64,000 nucleotides of DNA from Oscillibacter sp. GTDB lineage: Bacteria > Bacillota > Clostridia > Oscillospirales > Oscillospiraceae. Shown one piece after another: positions 1 to 8,996 of the stretch (position 1 is the first letter of the stretch; every line of letters starts with the position of its first letter). The notes beneath the pieces were generated by a model that had not been told where the DNA came from, did no database searches, and worked only from the letters and a program-made list of their open reading frames with translations. Location: NCBI GenBank assembly GCA_017526785.1, contig JAFXQV010000021.1, positions 95,913-159,912 on the forward strand, given 5' to 3'. Position numbers and translations under genes: made by a program.

Positions 1-1930
1 TGTCGCGGTTGTAGCAGGGAATGTCGTCCGGTACCCGGTAGGACTGCCCGCCCGTGCTGACGACGGTCTTACCCAGCCACGATGAGAACGCGACATTTTC
101 CAGCTTTTTGAGCTTCTGGACGCTGGCCACGGCGTTGCCTTTCTTATTCAGTCGGACAAGCACCATGTCGCCCGTGCGGAGGCTGTCATAGGTGATGTTG
201 TAGGGGCCGGAGACGGTGCCGCCGCTGTCAATCGAGAGCGTGAGGACGCTTTGGGTATTGTGTGTATAGGTGGGTTCCCAGTCCTCGTCGTCGGGGTCGC
301 GGCCTTCGCTGTCCGGCGTGGGGACTTGTTCCGTGTTGTGCTTCAACTGGATTGTGGCGAGGCCGTAGAGGCTTCGGGCGTCCGGGTGGCTGTCCAGCAC
401 AATCAGGTCGACTCTCCCCGCCCAGTTCGTGTGACTGGAGGCGACGCGGGAACCGGAGAGCGTGTCGGCCTCGAAATCGTCCAAAGAGAGGCTTGCGCCT
501 GTCTCGTCGTAGATACGCACATTCTCCGCGAAACGCGTGGAGCCTAATTTTCGGGCGCTGATGTCGAGTTTGCCGGAAATGCCGTTGGACAGTGACGAAA
601 AACGGGGGCTGTTGTCCTTATTCCAAGACAGCCGCGCCGCCGCGCCCACGCTCTCCGGAATGCCGAGCTTGACCGGGATTTCCGCGCCGCCGCAGAGCAA
701 ACGGGCGTTTCCGCTTTCGCCGCCGCCGCGAATCAAGACGGCGTTGCCGCGCAAGGCGTTGCTTTCGGCGTCGACGGCTCCGGCAATCCGGCCATCAGCG
801 GAGAGCAGGAACGTGACGACCTGCCCGGGCTTGAAATTTGCGAGCATGTCCGTGGCGGTGGAGAGTACCGGAAACACGGTACCGCCGAGCAGTTCGACGC
901 TTTCGGGCTTGTCGGGGGACGGGGTACAGTTCTCGTAGTAGGCCGTCAGGCGCGTGTCGCAGAGGAACAGCGTATTGAGGGCGGGGGAGTACGTCGCCAC
1001 GTCGCCGAGGCGCAGGTCACTGTAGGACGCGGCCGCGCCGTTCTTCTTGTACTGGTAATCGTCGCGCCCGTCGGTCAGTTCGGACAGTCCCCGCGTAGAG
1101 GCGTCCGCCTGCACGAACGCCGCCCCGGTAATCGCCGTGATTTTGTTTTTCGGCGTCAGTACAAACGTCAGGGCTTTATTGTCGCGGAGTACGACCTGCC
1201 CGTGGCTTCCGACCAGTCCGGGGGCGTCGCGCGGCGTGTCCATGGTATACGTTTGGGCGTCCGTGGTCATGGTTCCGGCGGCGGTGTCGAAGGACTTCAA
1301 GGTAGTTTCGGCGCTGAGGGTGTAGAACGGATTGCCGGAGGCCGTGGAGGCGCGGAGCAGATTCGAGAACAGTACCGCCGCGGCACCGCGCCGGAGTGGC
1401 GCGGCACTGTCCGTGCCGACATTTTCCGTCAGCCCCGTGGAATCCGCCATGGACATATACCCGTCAGGCCAGACGCCGCCCACATCTTCGTCCTTGTAGC
1501 CCAAGAGGCGTAACACGATTGTCACGGCCTGTCCGAGCGTTACCGTGCGTTCGGGGTGAAACATGCCGTCGGAGTAGCCCTTAATGATACCCTGCCCCCG
1601 CGCGGCGAGGTTGATGTAGGGAGACGCCCAATAGGACGGCTTCACGTCCGGGAACACGGTAATGACGGAATAGCGGCCTAATTCGCGTTCGGAACCCGTG
1701 GCGAGGATGACCATTTTGCAGAACTGGGCGCGGTTGAGGCTCTCATCGGGGCGGAAGGTGCCGTCGGAGAAGCCGTCCAGCACGCCCATGAGGCGCAGTG
1801 TCTCGACGGCGGCGGCGGTGGTCTCGTCGCCGATATCGGCGAACGAACTCTTAACAGTCGCCGACGCCCCCGCCGGAATCAGCGTCAGCAGTACGCACAA
1901 CGTACAGAGAAAAGTTACCAGTTTTTTCAT
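1..1930 (-). CDS. S-layer homology (SLH) domain surface protein, 3' end cut by window edge
   Basis: Reading on the minus strand from an ATG at 1930, the frame stays open for 643 codons to the window edge, so the C-terminus is missing. It opens with a classic signal peptide (MKKL, hydrophobic core, ending ASA near residue 24). Residues about 28-190 hold three SLH-type modules, with motifs such as FADIGD, GFSDGTFRPDESLNRAQF, FPDVKPSYWA and GYSDGMFHPERTVT. SLH modules bind pyruvylated secondary cell-wall polymers, so the protein is probably anchored to the wall. The remaining 450 residues look like beta-rich repeats I do not recognise. A GGAGG ribosome site lies about 8 bases before the start. 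It is the last gene of the export operon, 28 bases after the permease, suggesting the transporter and this surface protein work together. Confidence 0.85.
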   Translation of the reverse strand, partial: MKKLVTFLCTLCVLLTLIPAGASATVKSSFADIGDETTAAAVETLRLMGVLDGFSDGTFRPDESLNRAQFCKMVILATGSERELGRYSVITVFPDVKPSYWASPYINLAARGQGIIKGYSDGMFHPERTVTLGQAVTIVLRLLGYKDEDVGGVWPDGYMSMADSTGLTENVGTDSAAPLRRGAAAVLFSNLLRASTASGNPFYTLSAETTLKSFDTAAGTMTTDAQTYTMDTPRDAPGLVGSHGQVVLRDNKALTFVLTPKNKITAITGAAFVQADASTRGLSELTDGRDDYQYKKNGAAASYSDLRLGDVATYSPALNTLFLCDTRLTAYYENCTPSPDKPESVELLGGTVFPVLSTATDMLANFKPGQVVTFLLSADGRIAGAVDAESNALRGNAVLIRGGGESGNARLLCGGAEIPVKLGIPESVGAAARLSWNKDNSPRFSSLSNGISGKLDISARKLGSTRFAENVRIYDETGASLSLDDFEADTLSGSRVASSHTNWAGRVDLIVLDSHPDARSLYGLATIQLKHNTEQVPTPDSEGRDPDDEDWEPTYTHNTQSVLTLSIDSGGTVSGPYNITYDSLRTGDMVLVRLNKKGNAVASVQKLKKLENVAFSSWLGKTVVSTGGQSYRVPDDIPCYNRD

Positions 1931-1958
1931 AGAAAATTCCTCCGAAAAGGACAATATA

Positions 1959-3212
1959 TTATTCGGCGCGGAGAGCCTCGACGGGTTGCAGGCGCGACGC
2001 CTTCGCGGCGGGATAACTCCCGAACAGTACCCCGATTGCCACCGACAGCGAAAACGCGCCCAGCGTCACCGGGAATGACGGGTAAATCGTCATTTTGAAC
2101 AGGATTTTGCCCAAAATCAAGCTCCCGCCCGTGCCGACTAAAATGCCCACAATCCCGCCGAACCCGCACAGCATGGCGGCCTCTATCAGAAACTGCGCCA
2201 CAATGCTTGCCCGTTGCGCCCCGATTGCCCGGCGTATGCCGATTTCCCGCGTGCGCTCCGTGACCGTCACAAGCATGATGTTCATGATACCGATTCCGCC
2301 GACCAACAGAGAGATAGCCGCGATTCCCGCCAGTACGCCGCCGACCATGCCTAACACGGCTTCCTCTGCCTGTTGCCACTGGTCGTTGGAGTAAACATAG
2401 AAGTTTTCATCCGGCACAACGCCCTTTAGAAAGCCGTTGACACGCGCCTTGACCTCTTTCAGCTTGTTGGAATCCCGGAGTTTCACGACAAACTCACTGG
2501 GCTTTTCGCCGCCCAACATCCGTTGCGCGGTGTAGGGAAAAATAATGATGTTGTCGAGATTGCTATTGAATCCGGTGTTGTTTTCGGTGAGGCGGGCGGC
2601 GTACACGCCCACGACCCGGTAGGCGGCACCGTTGACCATGAGGTTTTTCCCGACCGGGTTCGAGGTGCCGAAAAACAGTTTTGCGGTGTCCGCGCCGATG
2701 GTGCAGACCATGTTGTATTTCGAGATGTCCAGCGGGGACAGGTCGCGCCCCCGCGCTAATTTCAGGTTGTTACAGGCGCTGTACTGGTCGCTTCCGTAGT
2801 ACATGTCCGGCGGCGCTTCCCCGACCAAGTTGCCGTTGTCGTCGTACTCCCGGCGCATATTCGCGGTGCTTTTCGTGCTGTAGGTGACGGTCACATTGTA
2901 AAGCCTGCCCTGCGGGGAGACGCCCTTTACGTCTTTCAGGGAGTTGCAGTAGGCTTGCAGTTCGGGGAAGTAGTCCTTTGAAATGTCGTTGCCCTGCTCG
3001 TCGTACATCCAGTTATAGATACTTACATTGATAATGCCCGTACCCATGGCGGAATACTGCGCGGTCATGGCGCGCTTGTAGCCGTCCATGACAGAGACAA
3101 TCGTCATGACGGCGGCGATACCGATGAAAATGCCAAGAATCGTCAGCGCGGAGCGCCCCTTCTTGCCCCATATGGATTTCCACGCCATTTTGACCGCCTG
3201 CCACAGATTCAT
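1959..3212 (-). CDS. MacB/FtsX-family ABC transporter permease
   Basis: A 417-residue membrane protein. One transmembrane helix at about residues 20-42 is followed by a large extracytoplasmic MacB-type domain (about 45-285) and three C-terminal helices (about 290-410) containing the FtsX signature region with [15 protein letters not shown]. This is the usual four-helix plan of MacB permeases, here with the ATPase as a separate gene, as in Gram-positive bacteria. The gene sits 12 bases after the ATPase and before the SLH gene, in an adaptor-ATPase-permease operon. Such systems export peptides, lipids or antibiotics, or act as mechanotransmission devices; the substrate cannot be read from sequence. 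A GAGGGGG ribosome site precedes the ATG. Confidence 0.9.
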   Translation of the reverse strand: MNLWQAVKMAWKSIWGKKGRSALTILGIFIGIAAVMTIVSVMDGYKRAMTAQYSAMGTGIINVSIYNWMYDEQGNDISKDYFPELQAYCNSLKDVKGVSPQGRLYNVTVTYSTKSTANMRREYDDNGNLVGEAPPDMYYGSDQYSACNNLKLARGRDLSPLDISKYNMVCTIGADTAKLFFGTSNPVGKNLMVNGAAYRVVGVYAARLTENNTGFNSNLDNIIIFPYTAQRMLGGEKPSEFVVKLRDSNKLKEVKARVNGFLKGVVPDENFYVYSNDQWQQAEEAVLGMVGGVLAGIAAISLLVGGIGIMNIMLVTVTERTREIGIRRAIGAQRASIVAQFLIEAAMLCGFGGIVGILVGTGGSLILGKILFKMTIYPSFPVTLGAFSLSVAIGVLFGSYPAAKASRLQPVEALRAE

Positions 3213-3224
3213 AATGCTTCCCCC

Positions 3225-3944
3225 TCAATCCCTCTTGACAGGCGCGTACCAGTCCACGTCCTGCGGGTGGTCTTCGACAATTCTGCCGTCCGTCAGACGC
3301 ACCACGCGCCGCGCCGTCGCCGCAATGCCGTTGTCGTGGGTAATCAGAATGACGGTGCTTCCCTCGTTGTTCAACTGTTGCAGGAACGCCAGCACTTCCA
3401 ATCCGGTGTGGGAATCCAGCGCCCCGGTGGGCTCGTCGGCCATGATAATGGGCGGGTGCGTGGCAATCGCCCGGGCAATCGCCACGCGCTGCTGCTGGCC
3501 GCCGGACATCTCCGTGGGGTGATGTTTGACGCGCCCGGACAGCCCGACGCGTTCGAGTGCCTCCAGCGCCATGTCCCGGCGGTCGATGGGGTCGATACCT
3601 TGATAAATTAGCGGCAGTTCGACGTTTTCCAGAACCGTCAGAGACTGTATCAGGTTGTATTGCTGAAAGATGAAACCAATCTGCTTGTTGCGGATACGGC
3701 TAAGCTGACGGTCGGAGAGTTCGCGCACGTCGGTTCCGTCCAACAGGTACTCGCCGCGCGTCGGGACATCCAGACAGCCCAGCACGTTCATCATGGTGGA
3801 CTTGCCGGAGCCGGACTGCCCCACGACCGCCACGAACTCGCCGCGGTCGACGGTCAGCGACACGCCGTCCAGCGCCCGGACTTCGCTTTCAAGGCCTTCC
3901 CCGTAGATTTTGTATACGTCAATGAGTTCTACCAAATGAGACAT
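3225..3944 (-). CDS. MacB/LolD-type ABC transporter ATP-binding protein
   Basis: A 239-residue ATPase subunit. It shows Walker A GQSGSGKST, the Q-loop in FIFQQYNLI, the signature MSGGQQQRVAIARA, Walker B PIIMADEPTGALD and the H-loop ITHD, all in normal spacing for the LolD/MacB clade. The start is set at the ATG at 3944, which has a GGTGA ribosome site; an in-frame TTG at 3965 overlaps the adaptor stop and is less likely. It energises the permease encoded next and is translated right after the adaptor gene, 17 bases downstream of its stop. Confidence 0.92.
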   Translation of the reverse strand: MSHLVELIDVYKIYGEGLESEVRALDGVSLTVDRGEFVAVVGQSGSGKSTMMNVLGCLDVPTRGEYLLDGTDVRELSDRQLSRIRNKQIGFIFQQYNLIQSLTVLENVELPLIYQGIDPIDRRDMALEALERVGLSGRVKHHPTEMSGGQQQRVAIARAIATHPPIIMADEPTGALDSHTGLEVLAFLQQLNNEGSTVILITHDNGIAATARRVVRLTDGRIVEDHPQDVDWYAPVKRD

Positions 3945-3961
3945 ACTGTCACCACGAATCG

Positions 3962-6106
3962 TCAAAACATACTGAAGCTGTAGTCTTCTTCCTGCATTTG
4001 CGTGAAGACCTCCTGCCCCTCGGTGAGGCCGGAGCGGATTTCGACATTGAACGTGTCCTGAATGCCGATTTCCACGGGGACAGCCCAGAAGCCTTCCGGG
4101 ATATCCTCGGCGGCCATGACGCCGTCAATGGCGTTGTCGGGGCGCTCCCCGGCGACGTAAACCACGGTGACGCTCTCGCCGTCCTCGGTCGACGCGTTGC
4201 GTACGCACTGAATCGGCACAAGCAAGCAATTGTCATTCTGGCTCGCCACCAGACTGTAGCGGACATCGCTGTTTACTTGGAAGTTTTCGTCGGGGCTGTC
4301 CACGGTAATCACCATGGGGTAGGTTGTCACGCCGTTGGTACTCGTACTCGACAGGCTGACGCTCTCGACGTAGCCGGAGGCGTAGGCCTGCTCCCACTGG
4401 TTTAGCTCCACGGGCAAGCCCTTCTTAATATAGGAGATGTTCCGGGAATCCACGGTGGCGTTGACAATAATCGTGGACGTGTCGGAAATGGTCATGGCGG
4501 CGGTGTTGGCGCTGACGGCCTCGCCCTGCGTGATGTTCAGGCCGATAACTTTGCCGTCAATGGGCGCGACGGCGTTGCATTTGTCCAACTCCTCCTGCGC
4601 CTTCTCGACCTTCTTCTGCGCCTCGGCTACGCCCTGCTCGTTGTCTGTGACGGTTTTCTGTGCCTCGGTGACGCCCTTTTTCGCGGTCTCGACGCCGCGC
4701 AAGGCGGTTGTCACGCCGTCCTCGGCGTCGGTGACGCCCTTTTTCGCGGTATCAACGTTGCGTTTGGCGTCCTCGACGCCCTTCTTGGCCGCGTCAACGG
4801 CCTTGATACGGTCTTCCACGTCCTTCTCGCGGTCTTCAATGGCTTTCTGCGCCTCGGAAATCTGGTCGTCGAGTGTGTCGCTGTCCAGCGTCACGACGAC
4901 TTGGCCTTCCTTGACGGGCAGGTAGTCCACCATGATACTTGTAATGACGCTCCCGCCGACATCGGTTTTCAGGTCGGATGTGCGGTAGTATTCGAGTTTG
5001 CCGGAATCGTAGGGGGCGGCGTACTCGTCCCCGGTGTCGACGGCGGCGGAGGCCACCATGTCGGCGGCTAACGCGCCGTCGTTGTCGACAACGATTTCAG
5101 CGGAGAACAGGCGGGAACCCTCGGCCGTGGGGCGGCTTATCATGTGTACGGTCTCCACCACGCCGTCCAGCTCCGACATTAAGGACGGAATCGAGACACG
5201 CGCCGTCTGTCCGGGCTTGATGTCGCCGGAGTAGGCGTAGCTGTAGTATTGGGTCAGCCGGAAGCGGGTGTCGTCCACGAGCGTGGCGACTTTGGTACCC
5301 TCGGAGAGTTTGTCGCCGGGGGTCAGTTTGCTGACTTCCAGCAGTTTCCCGGCGTAGGGGACTTTCAATTGCAAATCGTCCAGCTTGGCGCGGACTTTCT
5401 CAAGGTCTTTTTTTGCGCTCTGTACGCGGTCCTGTGCCGACACCACGTCCTTTTGGGCGGATACCACGGCCTCTTCTGCGGTCGTGACGGCCTCCTCGGC
5501 GGCGGTGACGGCCTCCTCGGCGGTCGTGACGCGTTCGCGGGCGGTCGTGACGCCCTCCTCGGCGGCGCGCACGCTGTCCTCGGCACTGCGTACGCCCTCC
5601 TTGGCACGGTCGACGGCCTCGCGGGCGGCGTCCACGCCCTTTTCGGCGTCGGCGACGGCCTGCCGGGCGTCGTCGGAGTCGATGACGTACAGCGCCTGTC
5701 CGGCCGTCACGATGTCGCCCTCCTCGACGAGAACTTCCTTGACGGTGCCATTGTAGGCGATAACCATCGATTCACTGTTTTTGGCGCGGGTCATGCCGCT
5801 TCCCTCGACGGTGGCGGTAATTTCGCCGTAGCGTACGAAGTCGGTCAGCGGGACGGCGCTGTCCGCCTGCACGCGTCCGGCAAAGAATTTCCGGTAGCCC
5901 CAGAACCCGCCCGCGCCCAGCAGTAGAACGGCAATCGCAATCCGAACAATTTTGCGGCGTTTCTTGCGTTCGGCGGCGGAGAGCTTCCGTTTTGGTTCGC
6001 GCTTCCACGGCATGGCGGGCAGTTTCGGGAGACGGTGCTTTGTCTGCGGGGTATCGGACGCGGACGGCGTCCGGGAAAATTCTGTCTGTTCCATCTTCTC
6101 ATCCAT
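3962..6106 (-). CDS. HlyD/MacA-like membrane-fusion adaptor with two coiled-coil hairpin modules
   Basis: A 714-residue adaptor, far longer than the usual 350-450. A basic cytoplasmic tail is followed by one transmembrane helix (about 53-70). Residues 112-143 form a first lipoyl half, 145-245 a heptad-rich coiled coil (repeats like AEEAVTT), and 246-278 the second lipoyl half. The plan then repeats: lipoyl half 384-414, coiled coil 411-510 (repeats like AKKGVTD), lipoyl half 510-542. Residues 545-705 look like the beta-barrel and membrane-proximal domains. The presence of two hairpins is unusual. It is first in the operon with the ATPase, permease and SLH protein. Alanine-, glutamate- and valine-rich heptads make the DNA locally repetitive. 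Confidence 0.88.
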   Translation of the reverse strand: MDEKMEQTEFSRTPSASDTPQTKHRLPKLPAMPWKREPKRKLSAAERKKRRKIVRIAIAVLLLGAGGFWGYRKFFAGRVQADSAVPLTDFVRYGEITATVEGSGMTRAKNSESMVIAYNGTVKEVLVEEGDIVTAGQALYVIDSDDARQAVADAEKGVDAAREAVDRAKEGVRSAEDSVRAAEEGVTTARERVTTAEEAVTAAEEAVTTAEEAVVSAQKDVVSAQDRVQSAKKDLEKVRAKLDDLQLKVPYAGKLLEVSKLTPGDKLSEGTKVATLVDDTRFRLTQYYSYAYSGDIKPGQTARVSIPSLMSELDGVVETVHMISRPTAEGSRLFSAEIVVDNDGALAADMVASAAVDTGDEYAAPYDSGKLEYYRTSDLKTDVGGSVITSIMVDYLPVKEGQVVVTLDSDTLDDQISEAQKAIEDREKDVEDRIKAVDAAKKGVEDAKRNVDTAKKGVTDAEDGVTTALRGVETAKKGVTEAQKTVTDNEQGVAEAQKKVEKAQEELDKCNAVAPIDGKVIGLNITQGEAVSANTAAMTISDTSTIIVNATVDSRNISYIKKGLPVELNQWEQAYASGYVESVSLSSTSTNGVTTYPMVITVDSPDENFQVNSDVRYSLVASQNDNCLLVPIQCVRNASTEDGESVTVVYVAGERPDNAIDGVMAAEDIPEGFWAVPVEIGIQDTFNVEIRSGLTEGQEVFTQMQEEDYSFSMF

Positions 6107-6174
6107 TCGGCCTTTACTCCTTTTCGAGATATCGGACGGGAAAGCGTTTCCCGGTTGTCAGTCGATTACAGTTC

Positions 6175-6203
6175 ATCTTAATGGCGATTTCACACAAATG
6201 CAA
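6175..6203 (-). promoter_or_regulatory. Probable sigma-A promoter of the adaptor-ATPase-permease-SLH operon
   Basis: On the minus strand TTGCAT (6198-6203) and TAAGAT (6175-6180) are separated by 17 bases and lie about 70 bases upstream of the adaptor start. Four or five of six bases match consensus in each hexamer. No other promoter was seen in the 265-base divergent gap. Confidence 0.5.
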
Positions 6204-6371
6204 GAACAAAATGGTAACAGTTTCGGAACCATCCGAAGTTGTCACAACATTTCGGGCGCAAAAAGGTTCCGCCCGCGCGGGCGCGCCGGAAAGGATTTTC
6301 AAATTCCCACGTATGGACGGCGCGAAAACAGGCCATACTTCCACATGGAATCCAACACGAGGAGGGTCTAC

Positions 6372-7280
6372 ATGGAACAGCCCAACAAGAACAAGCGGCA
6401 GGCCGGACAGAGTGTGGCCTTTTATACGGCGCTGGTCGTCTGTCTGATAGCGGCGGGCGTCGGGACATGGCAGTTACTCCGGCCGCAGGAGGCCGGGGAG
6501 GATGTGTCGGCGGCATCGTCGGCGGTGGCGCTGCCCGCGCCGGAACCAGTGCCGGAAGCGGTCGCGGGGGAGGATGTGCCGGACGCGGTGACAGAGGAGG
6601 CGTCGCCCGTCCTGAAACCCGCCGACGCGGAGCCGTCAGCGTCCAATGAAAAGCCAAAGTCCGACGCCAAGCCGTCGACATCTGACGAAAAGGCCAAGTC
6701 CGACACCAAGCCGTCGACATCCGACGCAAAGGCAAAGTCCGACACCAAGCCGTCGACATCCGACGGAAAGGCCAAGTCCGACGCCAAGGCGTCCACGTCT
6801 GACAAGAAGTCGTCGACATCCAGCGGAAAAACTACGTCCGACAAGAAGCAGTCAGCGTCCGATAAAAAGTCGCCGGGCGACACCGTGCGTCCGCTGTCCG
6901 GGGAGACCGTGACCGGGTTCTCCATGGACAAACTGCTCTATAATGAGACTATGCGCGACTGGCGCACACATGACGGCATTGACATCGCGGCGGACGCCGG
7001 GGCGGCGGTCGCCGCCGCAAAAGCCGGAACCGTCGAGTCCGTCACCGCAGACCCGATTATGGGTACCACGGTCGTGATACGCCACGCCGACAAGTGGGAA
7101 ACCGTGTATTCCAGTCTGACGGACATGCCGGAAGTCGAGGCCGGGGACGAAGTGGCCGCCGGGCAGGTCATCGGCTACGCCGGGGAGACCGCCGCCTCGG
7201 AATCGGCGCTCGGAACGCACCTGCACTTTACCGTCCTCAACGACGGCACGCCCGTCGACCCCGAAACGTTCTTCTCGTGA
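6372..7280 (+). CDS. Membrane-anchored M23 (LytM) peptidase-family protein, SpoIIQ-like
   Basis: A 302-residue protein starting at the ATG at 6372 behind a GGAGGG site. One transmembrane helix (about 16-34) leads to a long acidic then lysine/serine-rich linker containing about five copies of a 13-residue repeat (KSDTKPSTSDAKA type) at about 90-165. The C-terminal 130 residues are an M23 domain with both zinc motifs intact: HDGID (H-x3-D) and HLH. The segment DKLLYNETMRDWRTHDGID resembles SpoIIQ, the forespore half of the SpoIIQ-SpoIIIAH channel of clostridia, and the membrane-linker-LytM layout fits. It lacks the usual spoIIID/mreB neighbours, so the SpoIIQ label is an inference; a cell-wall endopeptidase is the alternative. 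Confidence 0.85.
   Translation: MEQPNKNKRQAGQSVAFYTALVVCLIAAGVGTWQLLRPQEAGEDVSAASSAVALPAPEPVPEAVAGEDVPDAVTEEASPVLKPADAEPSASNEKPKSDAKPSTSDEKAKSDTKPSTSDAKAKSDTKPSTSDGKAKSDAKASTSDKKSSTSSGKTTSDKKQSASDKKSPGDTVRPLSGETVTGFSMDKLLYNETMRDWRTHDGIDIAADAGAAVAAAKAGTVESVTADPIMGTTVVIRHADKWETVYSSLTDMPEVEAGDEVAAGQVIGYAGETAASESALGTHLHFTVLNDGTPVDPETFFS
6640..6870 (+). repeat. 39-bp tandem repeats coding a 13-residue linker repeat
   Basis: Within the M23 gene the DNA repeats in 39-base steps, with the core aagtccgac and ccgtcgacatc recurring about every 39 bases. Copies are nearly identical in the middle and diverge at the ends. They code for the extended lysine/serine/threonine-rich linker between the membrane helix and the LytM domain, and would be prone to copy-number change by slippage. 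Confidence 0.85.
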
Positions 7281-7326
7281 ACGTATCATAGCATAGCTTT
7301 CCCCGTTCGTCAAACCTCTTTTGTGT

Positions 7327-7355
7327 GCGGGGGCGGTATTCCGCCTTGCCCCCGC
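7327..7355 (+). terminator. GC-rich hairpin after the M23 gene
   Basis: GCGGGGGCGG (7327-7336) faces CCGCC and CCCCCGC (7341-7355) around a TATT loop. It lies 46 bases after the M23 stop and just before the pncB promoter. There is no clear T-run, so it may be a weak or factor-assisted terminator. Confidence 0.45.
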
Positions 7356-7376
7356 CGCAAAATTCCCGCACAACGA

Positions 7377-7405
7377 TTGATTTTTCCGTCCCCGTGCCGT
7401 ATAAT
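7377..7405 (+). promoter_or_regulatory. Sigma-A promoter of pncB
   Basis: TTGATT (7377-7382) and a perfect TATAAT (7400-7405) are separated by 17 bases, 31 bases before the pncB start codon. Confidence 0.85.
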
Positions 7406-7436
7406 CAGGGAAACTTGCTTTCGGAGGCGCGTACCT

Positions 7437-8900
7437 ATGAACTTGGACAAAGCCCACAACATGACCATGCTTTGTGACTTCTACGAACTGACCATGGCCA
7501 ACGGCTATTTCCGCTCCGGACAGAAAGAGCGTGTCACGTACTTTGACCTCTTTTTCCGCGACGTACCCGACGGCGGCGGCTTCGCAATCTGCGCCGGACT
7601 GCAACAGGTCATCGACTACATCCGCAACCTGCACTTTTCGGAAGAGGACATCGACTATTTGCGCGGCCGGAATCTCTTCACGGAGGACTTTCTGGACTAT
7701 CTCCGTACGTTCCGCTTTACCGGGGACATGTGGGCAATCCCGGAGGGGACGCCCATTTTCCCGCGCGAACCCGTCATCACGGTACGCGCCCCGGCGATTC
7801 AGGCGCAGTTAATCGAAACCTTCCTTTTGCTGACCGTCAATCACCAAAGCCTGATAGCCACGAAAGCGAACCGTATCACCCGCGCCGCAGAGGGGCGGAC
7901 GGTTCTGGAATTCGGCTCACGCCGTGCGCAGGGCATTGACGCGGCGGTAGTCGGGGCGCGTTCGGCGTACATCGGCGGCTGCAAGGGGACGGCCTGCACG
8001 CTCTCCGACCAAGTATACGGCGTCCCGGCGGGCGGCACCATGGCACACTCTTGGGTTCAGATGTTCGATACGCAGTACGACGCCTTCCGCACTTACTGCG
8101 AACTCTACCCCAATAACGCCACACTGCTTGTCGACACCTACAACACGCTCAAATCCGGCGTGCCGGACGCTATCCGCGCCTTCAACGACGTTCTGAAGCC
8201 GCTGGGTATCACAACTTGCGGAATCCGGCTGGATTCCGGCGACATTGCGTGGCTCTCCCGGGAGGCGCGGCGCATGCTCGACGAGGCCGGGTGGACGGGC
8301 TGTAAGATTTCGGCCTCCAACTCGCTGGACGAGTACATCATCCGGGATTTGTCGCGGCAGGGGGCGCGTATCGACATGTACGGCGTCGGCGAACGCCTGA
8401 TAACGTCGAGCAGTTCGCCGTACTTCGGGGGCGTCTACAAGTTAGTCGCCGTCGAGAACCCCGACGGCAGTATTACGCCGAAAATCAAGGTCAGCGAGAA
8501 CGTCGACAAGATTACCGTGCCGCACTTCAAAAAGGTCTACCGCCTCTACAACCGCGAGAGCGGCAAGGCCGAGGCCGATTACATCTGCCTCCGCGACGAA
8601 AGCCTTGACGGCGTATCGGAACTGGAGCTTTTCGACCCCTTCGCCACTTGGAAGCGCAACACGTACAGGGACTTCGTGGCGAAAGAGCTCATGGAGCCGG
8701 TTTTCGTCAACGGGGAACTTGTGGCGCAAGAGCGCCCCCTGAAAGAGATTCAGGGCTACTGCCAGCGGCAGGTGGATTCCCTCTGGGACGAGGTCAAGCG
8801 TTTTGACAATCCGCACCACTACTATGTAGACCTGTCGCAAAAGCTCTGGGACATCCAGAACGCGCTTTTACAGCGCAGTGGCCGCCCCCGCCCGCAATGA
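7437..8900 (+). CDS. pncB: Nicotinate phosphoribosyltransferase
   Basis: A 487-residue enzyme that joins nicotinate to PRPP with ATP use, giving nicotinate mononucleotide in the NAD salvage (Preiss-Handler) pathway. The N-terminus MTMLCDFYELTMANGYF is highly characteristic of the family, as are EFGSRRAQG around residues 160-168 and CGIRLDSGDIAWLS in the phosphate-binding region. Length is normal for the Gram-positive type. The start is fixed by GGAGG at 7422-7426 and the promoter just upstream. It is a single-gene unit, convergent with the HD-GYP gene. Confidence 0.95.
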   Translation: MNLDKAHNMTMLCDFYELTMANGYFRSGQKERVTYFDLFFRDVPDGGGFAICAGLQQVIDYIRNLHFSEEDIDYLRGRNLFTEDFLDYLRTFRFTGDMWAIPEGTPIFPREPVITVRAPAIQAQLIETFLLLTVNHQSLIATKANRITRAAEGRTVLEFGSRRAQGIDAAVVGARSAYIGGCKGTACTLSDQVYGVPAGGTMAHSWVQMFDTQYDAFRTYCELYPNNATLLVDTYNTLKSGVPDAIRAFNDVLKPLGITTCGIRLDSGDIAWLSREARRMLDEAGWTGCKISASNSLDEYIIRDLSRQGARIDMYGVGERLITSSSSPYFGGVYKLVAVENPDGSITPKIKVSENVDKITVPHFKKVYRLYNRESGKAEADYICLRDESLDGVSELELFDPFATWKRNTYRDFVAKELMEPVFVNGELVAQERPLKEIQGYCQRQVDSLWDEVKRFDNPHHYYVDLSQKLWDIQNALLQRSGRPRPQ

Positions 8901-8950
8901 GAACTTTCCCCCTGTCCCGCCCCTGAAAGGGGAGGGGGGCAGGGGGGTTC
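8901..8950. terminator. Long palindromic hairpin between convergent pncB and HD-GYP genes
   Basis: GAAC...GTTC close a C-rich left arm (about 8905-8924) against a G-rich right arm (8929-8950) around a GAAA loop. The convergent position suggests a two-way terminator, although neither side carries a long T-run. Confidence 0.55.
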
Positions 8951-8996
8951 TTAACTTGACGACTATGCCGAAAAGGGGATTCAGGGGGATGCGCTC

